DNA of 64,000 nucleotides from Okapia johnstoni (GCA_024291935.2 CM044320.1:55246001-55310000); one strand, 5' to 3'; counted from the stretch's first letter, positions 1 to 15,000 are shown. Translations and numbers: made by a program. Notes: generated by a model not told the origin, from the letters alone.

Positions 1-550
1 CTTTTGGGGGAGGGAGGAGACACAGCTTGGGGAGTAGGATCTCTTTTGGGAGATGGGGTAGTTGAGGCTCTTTTGGGGGCCTGAGTCCCTTTGAGGGAGG
101 GAGGAGTCAGAGCTGAGGGAGAGGAAGTCTCTTTGTGAGGTGGGATTGCTGGGCTCTCTTTGGGGGAAGAATGAGTCACAGCTAGGGGAGTGGAGTCCTC
201 CTTTGGAGGTGGGTTAACTGGGGTTCTTTTGGAAGAGGGAGGAGCCATAGCTGGGGAAGTGGGAGACTCTTTGGGAGGTGGGGTGGCTGGGGTTTGTTTT
301 GGGGAAGAAGGAGTCACAGCAGGAAGGGGAGTCTCTTTAGGTATTGTGGTTGCTAAGCTCCCTTTGGGGGAAGGAGGAGTCATAGCTAGGGGAGTGGGAG
401 CCTCCTTGGGGGAAGGAGTTGCTAGGGCTCCTTTGGGGGTGGAAGGGGTCACAGCTAGAGGAGTAAGGGTCTCTTTAGGGGATGGGGATGCTGGCCCCTC
501 CTTGGGGGAAGGAGCCATAGGTGGGGGAACAGGAGCCTCTTTGGGGGATG
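1..550 (-). repeat. NACA: Degenerate Pro/Ser/Lys coding repeat of skNAC
   Basis: Read on the minus strand, the protein alternates short blocks starting P-S-P-K. One type is about 13-14 residues (for example PSPKEAPTPLAMTP), the other about 9-10 (for example PSPKGSLAT). Together they make a two-part unit of about 23 residues, roughly 69 nt. On the plus strand this shows as recurring ctttgggggaagg-like words. At least six double units are visible before the sequence runs off the window. Every block keeps a lysine followed by Glu, Gly, Arg or Gln. Confidence 0.85.
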
Positions 551-2608
551 GGGGAGTAGAGGAATGCTTCTCAGCTAGTGATCCTTTAGAGACATGAAAA
601 GGAAGATCGGCCTCTGGAAGAGAGGAAGCTTCAACTGGAGAAATAGTGAAAGAGAGATTTCCAGCAGGAGTATCAGGGATGGTAGGTACACTTTTAGAAG
701 CAGAAGGGGCAAGACTTAAGGGAGCAGTAGCTGAACCCTTCTTGATTGGAATTCTTTTAAGCTGAGGAGACACAGTAGTCCCTAAAGGAGATGGGGAGTC
801 AGCTAGGTACATTCCTTTGGAAGATGCAGTAATAGAAGCACCAGAGTCCCCAGTTGGGTACCCTTCAGGAGTGGAAGCCACAGGTGCCAATGGTGAGGTT
901 TGGGAAATGCCATGAACTTTCTTTGCACCCTGAGGAGTACCAGTTGGAGGCAGAGGGGTAGAAGACTCAGACTTGGGAATTTCAGGGACCTGCGCCATAG
1001 GAGCTGGAGAAGCAGAAGCATTCTGGGGAGATAAAGTCACTGCTGGAGCCATAGGGCAACTTTCATAGGTTGGAGGCATCAAAGGTAAAGTAGTAAGAGT
1101 GGAAGGACTGGCTACAGTTGAAGGAGTGGAAGTACCTTTGGCAGTTGTAGGAGCCATTCCATCAATGGCAGCACTTGCCAAAGGAAATGCAGCTACAGTT
1201 GGGGTAGTGAAAGAACTTTTGAGAAGCAGATTAGTTGGGTCTGGGCTTGTGTAAGAATCTGTCTCGATTACAGAGATTGCGGAGTTAACACTCAGAGAAG
1301 AGGGAGTAGTACTGGCTGGCTTCACTACAGGGAGAGGCTCTGGGTAGCTTTTTATTGGTAGGGTGGCTTCAGGAGAAAGAGCTATCTCTGGAGAAGATGA
1401 TGTACTTTGGGGAGAGGGGGGATTTTTAGGTGCTGCCAAGGCTGCTGTATTAGGAAAATCTTTGAGAATGAGAGAGGCTGCAGGAGATAATGGAGAAGAA
1501 GCAACTACATTTGAGGAGGCTAGGTCAGTGACAGCAGAGATGCCTTTGTCAGCAGACAGAGCCAGAGAGGAAGTTGGAGTCCCCCCTGGAAAAGCAGTCA
1601 CAGCAGTAGGAACCACCTCACTTCTGGAAGGAAGGGGAGGAATTACAGATCTCTGAGAAGTGCAAGAGGCATCTATAGAAGAATGATCTACAAAAATAGT
1701 ATCTTCTATGGGATCTGACAGAATATTAGAACTTGAAGTTTGGACAGGAGAACTCTGATGTAAAGGTGTAAGATGAGAGCCCAGAGAAGTGAGGAAAACT
1801 GGGGGGGACTCAGCAGCCACAGCAAAAGACTGAGTTGAAAGAGATGAAGCAGCAGGTGGACTAAGCGGTCCCTTTAGGCTGAGGCTTACAGGGTTTTGTG
1901 GAGCAGTCAGAGCTGAGGAAACAGGGACACCTTTGACTTGAGGGGAAGGGATGGCTGGGGGAGTGGTGGGTGGTATCTGAGAACATGAGGCTAGTTCAGA
2001 CTGAATAGAGGCCAAAGGAGTTACAAGATGGGAAGGGATAGCACTGACTATATTTGGAGGGTTGGGGGTACACTTTGGATTAGGAATTACTTCAGAGGGA
2101 GCTTGACTAGGTGAGGGCTTTGGTTCTGAGTGAGCAACTGGAGCTGACAGAGATGTCACTGACCCCGACTCAATCACAGGAACTGAAGGAGGTGAACTAA
2201 GAGGGTTAGGGGGATAGTCAGAGCTCTTCTGAACTGAGTGGGGAGCCAAGGCCACCAGAGCCAAGGGAGCTGAAGAGGAATGAGCACCTTTCAGAGTTGG
2301 AGTTATCATGGGAGAGGCCAGAGCTAAGGCAGCTGGGGAGATGGGAGGCCCTATTAGGTTTGGTAAGAAAATGGGGGTGTCAGTGGGAGGGGCAGCTCCC
2401 AAAGGCAGGGCTGTGCCATGAGATGACTGGAGAAAAGGAGCTTCAAAAGGGGTTGAGGCAATGGTAGAGGGAGAAAGGAATGGGGAAGGCTGGTTAGGGG
2501 TTGCCAGAGGGCATTGTTGGGAGGCCAGGCAGCAAGGAGGGGTAGGGGTAGGTTTAGGCTGCCCTAAAGCAGCAGTGACACTCAAGGCTGAAGACACAGG
2601 AGGCAGAA
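1..2608 (-). CDS. NACA: NACA muscle-isoform (skNAC) giant exon, partial
   Basis: This is the large alternative exon that turns the ribosome-associated alpha-NAC chaperone subunit into the muscle protein skNAC. On the minus strand a splice acceptor (pyrimidine tract then CTTCTCCAG) ends at 2609. With the single G carried over from the start exon, the frame runs from 2608 to base 1 without a stop: 868 complete codons plus two bases. It opens V-L-P-P-V-S-S-A-L-S-V-T-A-A-L and is extremely rich in Pro, Ser, Thr and Ala, with no folded domain visible. From about base 550 to 1 it becomes a degenerate Pro/Ser/Lys repeat. The similarity to human skNAC is recalled, not aligned. Established role: skNAC works with SMYD1 in muscle. 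The shared NAC and UBA domains lie on downstream exons beyond the window. The exon is skipped in the ubiquitous isoform. Confidence 0.93.
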
Positions 2609-5041
<2,433 letters not shown>

Positions 5042-5478
5042 CTAGAATCACGCTTAAACTGCTGAGGGCTGTTAAATACCGTAAGGGTGTGTGGGACAAC
5101 CTTCCCCAAAGTAGCTGGAATAGGTGAAAAATACGACGTAACCCTCACATCTTTGATCAAGAGAATCACCTTCTTTTTATCGCTCCTCTTCACTCCGCGG
5201 AAAGCGGATTTCCCAGTGCCCAGGGATTCGTTTTATTCCACACTCCAAATCCCACACAGAAGCAATTACCACTGCGTTCTCAACCCGAGGGAAGAGGATC
5301 CCGGTCTGGCTCCTGAGCACGGGATGGGAGACTTCAGACGCTACCTTGAAACGCCGCGCCCCCTCTCCCCCGCGCGCTTTCTGGGCGAGGACCTCCAGGA
5401 CCCCCGTTTGCTGACTTCCGGGACCCAGAAAGGGAAAGAGGGTGTCTTAAGTCCCAACACTGGCTTGTCACAATAAGG

Positions 5479-5509
5479 GTGTGTGTGTGTGTGTATACAC
5501 GCGCGCGCG
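5479..5509. repeat. Alternating purine-pyrimidine (TG)n/(CG)n tract
   Basis: A 31-nt uninterrupted alternation of purine and pyrimidine: a GT run, a short gtatacac bridge, then a CG run, followed by a G-rich stretch. It lies in NACA intron 1 about 370 bp downstream of the likely transcription start. Such tracts can adopt Z-DNA. Confidence 0.85.
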
Positions 5510-5837
5510 GGGGTGGGGGGTGGTTGTGACCCCTTAACCTCCTCTGGGTTCTGGCGAAGCCGGTTCCAACAGCAGACGCACCCCACTTCTATCCCCAACG
5601 GCTCCTATCTCCCCAGCCCTGGACTCCCTGGCCTTTCTGCCCTACTCTTGCCAGGACACCAAGAACAGACCCCATTTTGTCCGGAGGCTCCAAGGCCACA
5701 CTGCCCAGGGTTGAATAGGAATCCCATGACCCCATAAAACCTCTAATTCTCCTTAGCTCCTATTCTGCGTGGCGCCTCAGGCCGCAAGAAAGGCGGATGG
5801 CTACGGATAAAAAGTAGCGGCGAAGACAAGCACTTAC

Positions 5838-5880
5838 TGTGCGCGGAACGCGGAACCAAGATGGCGGCAGAAAGAGAGCG
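5838..5880 (-). other. NACA: NACA exon 1 (5' UTR), approximate
   Basis: A strong donor, ACA then GTAAGTG, starts its intron at 5837. Upstream, the minus strand reads CTCTTTCTGCCGCCATCTTGG, so transcription probably starts in the CTCTTTC pyrimidine run near 5871-5880, as in 5'-TOP translation-machinery mRNAs. The exon has no coding ATG; translation starts in the next exon. The 5' boundary is inferred. Confidence 0.75.
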
Positions 5881-5942
5881 AGCGAGCGAGAGCGTGACCC
5901 ACGCCTGTTGCAGAACGAAGCTTGGCGGAGGGGGCGGGACCA
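5858..5942 (-). promoter_or_regulatory. NACA: NACA CpG-rich, TATA-less promoter
   Basis: Just downstream of the proposed start is a YY1-type element (aagatggcggc on plus, 5858-5868). An agcg simple repeat lies at 5877-5894. A GC box (ggggcggg) lies near 5931-5938. There is no TATA box. This layout is typical of housekeeping and ribosome-associated genes. The start site itself is inferred. Confidence 0.65.
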
Positions 5943-6566
5943 GGATCTGATTCCGGGTCAGGAGCTGCTTACAGTCACTTCCTTTAACCAGTGAGCCATC
6001 TGGCTGTTTCCAGTTGTGGGTGGTGACGAGGTCTAAATAAGGGTATGAATTTAGAACAGGACTCGCTGGCTTGGCAGAACTGTCTATCCTGAGCTATGCA
6101 GTCCTTAGATAGCCGACCCCTTCGCGTCCCTCATGTCGAGGCATTTTTGATATGCGAAAGGCAGCAGCCTCTGCTCTCGCGTCAGCAAAGTAGCCACAAC
6201 AGTATTACTTTGACTTCCTTTTATCAATCAATTCAGTAGAAAGACGTATTAAATAATGCCGAATACACGGAGATTGTAGTCACACCAATGAAAGGTAACT
6301 GTGACCTAGCCTGTCAATTATTTTACTTTGGAATACACAAACCGAGATTATCGTGAAGGTGTAAATTCCTATACTCAGTATATTTCTTTTTGCCTCTATT
6401 TTGGACCCTGTATCCTGGAACTCATCCGTTCTAGAGGATCCCACTCCTTATACAGTAGAGTTTTTGAAAAGTAGAATGTAAATGTTTTGTTAATGAAAAG
6501 GTTAGAGGTCCTGATTCCCATATCCTCTCTCCAAAAGGACTCAACAAATACAGTATTCACCCTTGC

Positions 6567-6912
6567 AGTTTAGTTCAGTTGCTCAGTCGTGTCCGCCTCT
6601 TTGCGATCCCATGAACCGCAGCACGCCAGGCCTCCCTGTCCATCACCAACTGCCAGAGTCTACCCAAACCCATGTCCATTGAGTCAGTGATGCCATCCAA
6701 CCATCTCATCCTTTGTCGTCCCCTTCTCCTCCTGCCCCCAATCCTTCCCAACATCAAGGTCTTTTCAAATGAGTCAGCTCTTCGCATCAGGTGGCCAAAG
6801 TTTCAGCTTCAACATCAGTCCTTCCAATGAACACCCAGGACTGATCTTTAGGATGGACTGGTTCTATCTCCTTGCAGTCCAAGGGACTCTCGAGTCTTTT
6901 CCAACACCACAC
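6567..6912 (-). mobile_element. RTE-BovB 3' fragment
   Basis: An antisense BovB 3' end. The plus strand begins agtttagttcagttgctcag and continues through the tail of the reverse-transcriptase ORF; the minus strand encodes the [20 protein letters not shown] block typical of the ORF2 C-terminus. It lies between PRIM1 and NACA. Confidence 0.9.
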
Positions 6913-6972
6913 TATAAATACACGTAAAAGCTAGTGGCTGTTAAGACAATTGTGGCTACCTTTTACGATAAC

Positions 6973-7172
6973 TGGGCTTCCTGTTGTCACAGATGGTAAA
7001 TAATCTGCCTGCAATACAGGAAATGAGGGTTGCATTCCTGGGCGGGTAAGTTCCCCTGGAGAAGGAAATGGCAACCCACTCCAGTATTCTTACCTGGGAA
7101 ATCCAATGGACAGAGCCTGGAGGGCTACAGTCCATGGGGTCCCAACGAGTTGGACATGACTGAACGCCTAAC
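6973..7172 (+). mobile_element. Bov-tA SINE
   Basis: Plus-strand Bov-tA: a gggcttcc start, degenerate tRNA-derived box sequences, then the BovB-derived body (ggagaaggaaatggcaaccc, ccatggggtc) and a gacatgactga-like end. Confidence 0.88.
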
Positions 7173-8910
7173 ACTTTTAAGATAAGCAGTGAATATTTTA
7201 AATGCTCTAAAAGCTACTTTAAAATTTCACTATTTTACTATAGTAGTGAGGATTACTTCATAGGATTATTAGGAAGGTAATGTAAGCTAACTTATTGCTA
7301 CTATTAAAATTTTTGATAGAATTTCTGTTTAATAGTGATCTGGGAGGCTTTCAGTGCATTCCATTTACCTTCAGAAGGGCCCATAATAGCCAACTGTGGC
7401 CTTAGATAACTAAAACATTCTGACGACTACCCTTTCTTTCCCAGCAAGCCCACTGACTTATAATTATAACTGTTAATCGTTAGCTAAGGAAGGATGTCCT
7501 TTCTTTCTTTGGGTTTCTTTATAAACTGGGCAAGTCTGAAGATGGAAACTAGTTCTGTGCCCTTTGTTTCTACAATTTTCATACATGGATGAGTTGGCAA
7601 ATCAGTTAGAGAATTGTCTTTGGGTGGGTTTCTGCTGTTTTCAAGAACCAGACATTGTTATATACAAGCACAATATATTCTGTAGTTTATTTTATGGGCT
7701 GTTACACCAGTTTTTATTAAGGGCTCTAATATTAAAGCATTAAAATGCTTTAATGCTAGACATATTGCTTTAATGCAGCTTTTGTTGAACGGGTAATCCC
7801 AGTCTTTCTCCTCTCATCCTGAATACTTAAGATGGACTAACGAGTCTTTAGTAATTTTGTATTCAGGTTACTGTTTTCCAAAAAGACTGAACAATATATA
7901 CCAAACAGAAGTTCAACAGAGGAATTTTACACAAGTCTTTAATCTTTTTCTTAAAAAATTAGAAAAGAGAAAGAAATGCAAGGCATTTCAGTGTGTTGAC
8001 TGTATTACACAATCTGTTTTATATAAGTCAAAAGACAAAAGAAAAAGACTGTGGCTATGGTGGAAACAATGTTATAGGTAATGCAAAGAAAGGAAAATTT
8101 TCATACCCCACAGAAAGCGCCAGCCTGAAAGCCTGCTTCTCAATGTTTCTCAAAAGACAATGTAAACCAGAATGACTGTTCTGTCTTTAGACTGGCTGTA
8201 AAACCAGGCAAAAGAAATCTGACTTTTCAGAATCTATCACATGAAATCAAATATGGAAGAAATGAAACCTTTAAAATTAAATTTAAGTGTCTGGAGATAT
8301 ACAAAGTCCATGTGTTTTGACAAGTACAAAAAGTTTTATCCTGGTGAAGTGGATTATTTTTTCTAAATTGCTTAGAAAATTATTCTTTGAGGGAAGAAGT
8401 TAGTAGTTACAATTGCCAATAGTTGTAAAAAATACTCTACTAGGCTCTAATATTTTAACAGTATTAAGTTATAGTAGGTTTAGATGCGCATTTTAAAATG
8501 ATTTTTTAAAAGACAGGGAGTGGGGTGTGGCCTGACCAATAAAAATGTCAGTAAACAAAATGAGGAAGTTACTGAATACACACTCCAGGTATAAATAACT
8601 TGAGTGTTTAAGACTTAAGAACAAAACCCTCATACACCTAGAAATATGGAGGTTGAATCTGGTGAGCTGACATTAAAGTCTTGGTCATATTACTACTCAC
8701 TGACTTCTATATATGGCAACTACTAGAAGTTAGTATCTGTATCAGTAATCTTAGAATTATAATATTAAATTTTACAGATTAATCTGCATTCACTTATATC
8801 CTCCCATTATTGCTCCTTCCAGGAATCTGAACATTCTCCTTTGGTGGTTTCTCGAATCTTTTCAACATAATTATTTCTCAAGAAAAGGAAATTTTGCTTT
8901 GAGCATTAAG
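7173..8910. other. PRIM1-NACA intergenic, no gene seen
   Basis: AT-rich sequence with no supportable gene or recent repeat. It contains a near-perfect AT-rich palindrome at 7731-7754. Short open frames here show no recognisable protein. Confidence 0.5.
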
Positions 8911-8932
8911 ACACATACACAGTTCTGTTACA

Positions 8933-8938
8933 TTTATT
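8933..8938 (-). terminator. PRIM1: PRIM1 poly(A) signal AATAAA
   Basis: TTTATT on the plus strand is AATAAA on the minus, 77-82 nt after the PRIM1 stop codon. Cleavage is expected near 8910-8920, giving a 3' UTR of about 100 nt. Confidence 0.75.
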
Positions 8939-9014
8939 AAATGGCTCTTGAAGTATTTGATTCTTGGTTGAAGGTAGAAGATAATCCATATTCATATAAA
9001 AGGAGTTGTTATCT

Positions 9015-9034
9015 TCAGAAGTCTTTTTGTAAAT
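9015..9034 (-). CDS. PRIM1: PRIM1 exon 13 (last coding exon)
   Basis: After acceptor CTATTTTAG the last six codons read DLQKDF and then TGA at 9017-9015, matching the primase C-terminus I know. Phase 1 is completed correctly from exon 12. Confidence 0.93.
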
Positions 9035-12000
9035 CTAAAATAGAATAGATTTTTATCAAGGATAGTAAAGGAAAACAAAGCTAATTTATTTCACATTCTG
9101 ATTTGCTTAATACTTCCATTAAATTCACATCATGCATAAAGATTTGCTTTCACATTTGCTGAAGCCCACATTATAGGCTGAGTTAGTACAGAACAATACA
9201 AAGGACTTAATATGCCCCGTTGGAATGGCAGCTTCACTGAGGCTTTCCAAGTTCAGAGTCATCACTGTTCATTCAACAGCACGTATTTGAGTGTCTACTA
9301 TGAGTAGAGCATTATCTTAGGCACTACCATTTAATCATCACACATTTTATTAAAAAATGAAGTGGAAAGGGGGCTTGTATTTCTATAACATGGCCAATTT
9401 TCTATGGTATTCATCAATCTCTTGAATAATACTCACTACTGATTTTTTTCCTTTTGCCTTACACATATGCTTGGGTGTCTCCTAATCAAAGAACTTGATG
9501 AGCTCACTGAAACTTTCCTCTTGCTTGGCTTCTGTGACACTTATACTTAGATCTTTCAGCTTCCAAAAAAATCATTACCAATTTTCAAGGATGGCTCCAG
9601 TATCTGCACTTTGGGAGATCTCCAGCTCTACTGTCCTAATATTAATAGCTCAATCTATTCCCTGTTTTTCCCCAGATACTACTGGTAGATTTATATTTCT
9701 AGATACAACTACAAATCATGGCACTCCCTTCCTCAAAAAGCTTTAATTGCTTCCCTGTTCACGTGACTTAAACTCAGACTCCCAAGACTGGAGTTCAAGG
9801 CAATCTACACTGTGGCTTCTTTGCATTTCTATCTCATCACTTCCTGATGCATCTTTTTCCAAATAAGCTATACTACTTGATGGCCTCTAGAGTGACTTGA
9901 TGCTTTTCTGCTTCTATGCCTTTGTTTCTGCTATTCCTTTGAGAATGAACAACCTGTCTCCTTTCTCCACTCCTGTATCTTTATCTCATCAAATCTCTGT
10001 TTGTGGAATTCCTACTCATACCTCAAGGCATGATATATTGGCCCTGGGGACTAGAATTCATACAGTAGTTCACTGAATAGAGTTAAATGCCATTCTTTTC
10101 GTATAAAATCTTCCCAGGTTCTCTCAGTCAGATGAGACCTCTATCGTTTTTTTTAGCATTTTATACTTTTTTTTGGTATCAGTTAGTACTCCATAAGGGC
10201 AGGGAGCCATGGTGTGGAATTCATCCTTGTATAATTCATTTTTATTTTTCTCATAGAACCTGACATATAGAAAGTGTTAAATGAGTATGTGCTGAATTGA
10301 ACTAAGGGACCTCAGTTTTCAAAACACTAAAGATAGTAAGATAAACTAGTAACTTTTCTTGAGAGGGCAAAGATTAGAGCTCTAAAAATTGTTCACTTGC
10401 TAGGTGTTTTAAACTGCCCATACTAATATCAAAATAGCTATAAGGGAAAGGTATAGAATCTTACCACTCTTCTTGAGAAGTTCTCCTTTTCGGGATTTAT
10501 CCAGGTTTTCAAGAAACTGCTCAAAAACTTTTACAAAAGGAGCTAGACTGGTCTTCTTATAATCTAAATTATGAAGACTATGAGTTATAATTAGCATTTT
10601 GGCAGCAAGAATAACATGAAAGTATAACTTTTAGTCTCGTAAAAATTCTATAGAATGGTGCTGTCCAATAGAAAATAATGAGAAATGTATAATTTAAAAC
10701 ATTCTAGTAGCCACATTAAAAAGGTGAAATTAATTTTAATAGTATATTTTATTTAACCCATTATATCTAAAATATTTCAACATATGATAAAAAGTGAGTG
10801 AAGTCACTCAGTTGTGTCTGACTTTTGCGACCCCATGGGCTGTTGCCTACCAGACTCCTCCAACCATGGGATTTTCCAGGCAAGAATACTGGAGTAGGTT
10901 GCCATTAAAGATTGAAATATTTTACATTCTTTCATACTAAGTCTTTGAAATCTAGTATTTTGTACTTAAAATATGACTCAATTTGTTAACAGATACTATA
11001 TTATCATATCATTGGAAATACTTGATCTAGATTTAAATTAGAAAATATGTAGGTAAAAAAGCAAGCTCATATAACTAATTTTTCTAACATGCTTAAAAGT
11101 TTTCCAATAACTGAATCAGTTATCAGTTTTTAAGCTTAAATTAATTAAAATTAAAAAAACAAAACAAAACCCTATTCTTTGGTTATACTAGCCACATTTC
11201 AAATGCCTAATAGCCACATGTGGCTAATGTATTATAGACAGTGCTGCTCTAAAACATCCAAACCATGTATATACAACTACTCTAGTAGTCAGGCTTTCTG
11301 GTATTAGACCAACATCATCTATTGCTATGTATTAAGTCCCACCAAACACTCCTTTCTTTGGAAATTGTGGCTTCAATAATAGTTTTACCAACAGATCAAA
11401 ACACTGAAAATGTGAAATGAGGGCCATACCTTCTGGAAACAATCAGAAGTTTATAGTCACATGTATTAAGTACAGGTATTCTTTGATTTATAAAATAGTC
11501 TTAAAAATGTATATAAAACTTTGAATACTGAATCTTAATCATCCATTTAATTATACAATCTATAATTAATACCCAAAGGAACGGAAAAATCTAATTGAGA
11601 TCAAGATGAGATTTGGATTTTATCTGCATGGAATTAAGAATACTCATAATAGTTTACTAAAAAGAATTTAAAGAAAAAGACAAAAAGGAACCAGGGACTT
11701 CTCTGGTGGTCCAGTGGTTAAGACCACATGCTTCCACTGCAGGATAGGGTTCCATCCCTGGTCAGGGAACTAAGATCCCACATGCCATAATTATATATTG
11801 AGTACTATGCTAAACTATAAAAAAGTATAATCCATACATACTACTTCATCTACAGAAATTTTTATGTTTTAAAATGTTTATTCGGGCCACTCTGTGAGGC
11901 TTGATTATATTTTTTGCAGCCAAAGATGGAGAAGCTCTGTACAGTCAGCAAAAACAAGACCGGGAGCTGACTGTGGCTCAGATCATGAACTCCTTATTGC

Positions 12001-15000
12001 CAAATTCAGACTTAAATTGAAGAAAGTAGGGCAAACCAGTAGACCATTCAGGTATGACCTATATCAAATCCCTTATGATTATACAGTGGAAGTGACAAAG
12101 AGATTCAAGGGATGAGATCTGACAGACAGAGTGCCTGATGGACTATGGACGGAAGTTCATGACATCGTACAGGAGACAGGGATCAAGACCATCCCCATGG
12201 AAAAGAAATGCAAAAAAGCAAAATGGCTGTCTGAGGAGGCCTTACAAATAGCTGTGAAAAGAAGAGAAGCGAAAAGCAAAGGAGAAAAGGAAAGATATTC
12301 CCATCTGAATGCAGAGTTCCAAAGAATAGCAAGGAGAGATAAGAAAGCCTTCCCCAGTGATCAATGCAAAGAAATAGAGGAAAACAACAGAATGGGAAAG
12401 ACTAGAGATCTCTTCAAGAAAATTAGAGATACCAAGGGAACATTTCATGCAAAGATGGGCTCGATAAAGGACAGAAATGGTATGGACCTAACAGAAACAG
12501 ATGTTAAGAAGAGGTAGCAAGAATACACAGAAAAACTGTACAAAAAAGATCTTCATGACCCAGAAAATCACGATGGTGTGATCACCCACCTAGAGCCAGA
12601 CGTCCTGGAATGTGAAGTCAAGTGGGCCTTAGAAAGCATCCCTATGAACAAAGCTAGTGGAGGTGATGGAATTCCAGTTGAGCTATTTCAAATCCTGCAA
12701 GATGATGCTGTGAAAATGCTGCACTCAATATGCCAGCAAATTTGGAAAACTCAGCAGTGGCCATAGGACTGGAAAAGGTCAGTTTTAAACCCAATCCCAA
12801 AGAAAGGCAATGCCAAAAAATGCTCAAACTACCACACAATTGCACTCATCTCACACGCTAGCAAAGTAATGCTCAAAATTCTCCAAGCCAGGCTTCAGCA
12901 ATACGTGAACCGTACACTTCCAGATGTTCAAGCTGGTTTTAGAAAAGACAGAGGAACTAGAGATCAAATTGCCAACATCCGCTGGATCATTGAAAAAGCT
13001 AGAGAGTTCCAGAAAAACATCTATTTCTGCTTTATTGACTATGCCAAAGCCTTTGACTGTGTGGATCACAACAAACTGTGGAAAATTCTGAAAGAGATGG
13101 GAATACCAGGCCACCTGACCTGCCTCTTGAGAAACCTGTATGCAGGTCAGGAAGCAACAATTAGAACTGGACATGGAACAACAGACTTGTTCCAAATAGG
13201 AAAAGGAGTATGTCAAAGCTGTATATTGTCACCCTGCTTATTTAACTTATATGCAGAGTACATCATGAGAAACGCTGGGCTGGAAGAAGCACAAGCTGGA
13301 ATCAAGATTGCCAGGAGAAATATCAATAACCTCAGATATGCAGATGACACCACCCTGATGGCAGAAAGTGAAAAACTAAAAAGCCTCTTGATGAAAGTGA
13401 GAGAGGAGAGTGAAAAAGTTGGCTTAAAGCTCAACATTCAGAAAGCTAAGATCATAGTATCCGGTCCCATCACTTCATGGGAAATAGATGGGGAAACAGT
13501 GGTAACAGTGTCAGACTTTATATTTTTGGGCTCCAAAATCACTGCAGATGGTGATTACAGCCATGCAATTAAAAGACGCTTACTCCTTGGAAGGAAAGTT
13601 ATGACCAACATAGATAGCATATTAAAAAGCAGAGATACTGCTTTGCCAACAAAGGTCCGTCTAGTCAAGGCTGTGGTTTTTCCAGTAGTCATGCATGGAT
13701 GTGAGAGTTGGACTGTGAAGAAAGCTGAGCGCCGAACAGTTGATGCTTTTGAACTGTAGTGTTGGAGAAGACTCTTGAGAGTCCTTTGGACAGCAAGGAC
13801 ATCCTACCAGTCCATCCTAAAGGAGATCAGTCCTGGGTGTTCATTGGAAGGACTGATGTTGAAGCTGAAACTCCAACACTTTGGCCACCTCATGTGAAGA
13901 GCTGACTCATTGGAAAAGACCCTGATGCTGGGAAGGATTGGGGGCAGGAGAAGAAGGGGGCGACAGAGGATGAGATGGCTGGATGGCATCACCGATTCCA
14001 TGGACATGAGTTTGGGTAATCTCTGGGAGTTGGTGATGGACAGGGAGGCCTGGCATACTGCAATTCACGGGGTCGCAAAGAGTCGGACACGACTGAGCGA
14101 CTGAACTGAACTGAACTGACCTGAACTGTGAGGCTTGCAGGATCTTAGTTCCCTGACCAGGGATGGAACCTGGGCTCCTTGCAGTGGAGGGATGGAATCC
14201 TAACCACCATACCATCAGGGAATTCCTTCAAGAAGCTTTTAAATGAATTGGAAAAACAACTCTTCTATGTAGTAACAGAAGACAATATATAATTAAAGGC
14301 CAAACAGGCATACGGATAATTTTGTGTCCAAAGAACTGACCAATCAAAATTGACTGAGGTAGCTATGAACTGGGTCTCAGAAAAAAGATTTAATTAGATA
14401 GTCAGCGAGGAGGGTAGAGAACATACCAGTATTTGGGAAGTAGAAGGGAAGGAGCAAATGGTACTAATATGAAAATGGACAAAAGTTTAGAATCATAGAA
14501 ATTAAAGAAATAATAAGGAACTTAAATATCACCTATGCCAGCCTCCCACCTCATCTAAAACATCCCTGACTTACTCATGGCTAATAGCCTTTATGAATAC
14601 TTAAAAGTGCAGTTTATTTCTGAACACATATTTATTATAAAGCTTCTCCTTATAGGGAGCCAAAACTTGCTTCCTTAAAACCTCTGAACAAAGTAAAAGG
14701 ATGTCCACAAAGAGATGCTATTAAATTTTAAAAGTTGTGTTAAAAAGTAATTTGTTTAAAAAAAAAAAAAAAAGTAAAATAGTACTAACAGGTTTATGTG
14801 GAAAAAAATAGCAGCTTCCTGCCCTAATTCTAACCTTTCCATCTTCTTGAATGGCAACTACTTTTTTTTTTTCTAGCACTTACTTCTAAAAATGAATACT
14901 TCCATTTTTACTTAGAAATTTAAGGCCATTCTTCCTAGGTCCATGGCTTTTTTGTGGGGAGGGATTGTAGGAAGGGGTCTGAAAGCTCTTAAGATCTTCT

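Noticed and set aside
190..597. Plus-strand open frame rich in Gly/Val
   Set aside because: It is the antisense shadow of the skNAC repeat exon; the minus-strand frame is longer and recognisable.
5087..5476. 129-codon plus-strand frame near the NACA promoter
   Set aside because: GC-rich intron 1 sequence with no recognisable protein, no splice support and CpG-island bias that leaves chance open frames.
12869..13759. Possible host reverse-transcriptase gene
   Set aside because: It is BovB ORF2, flanked by target duplications and containing stops in the rest of the ORF.
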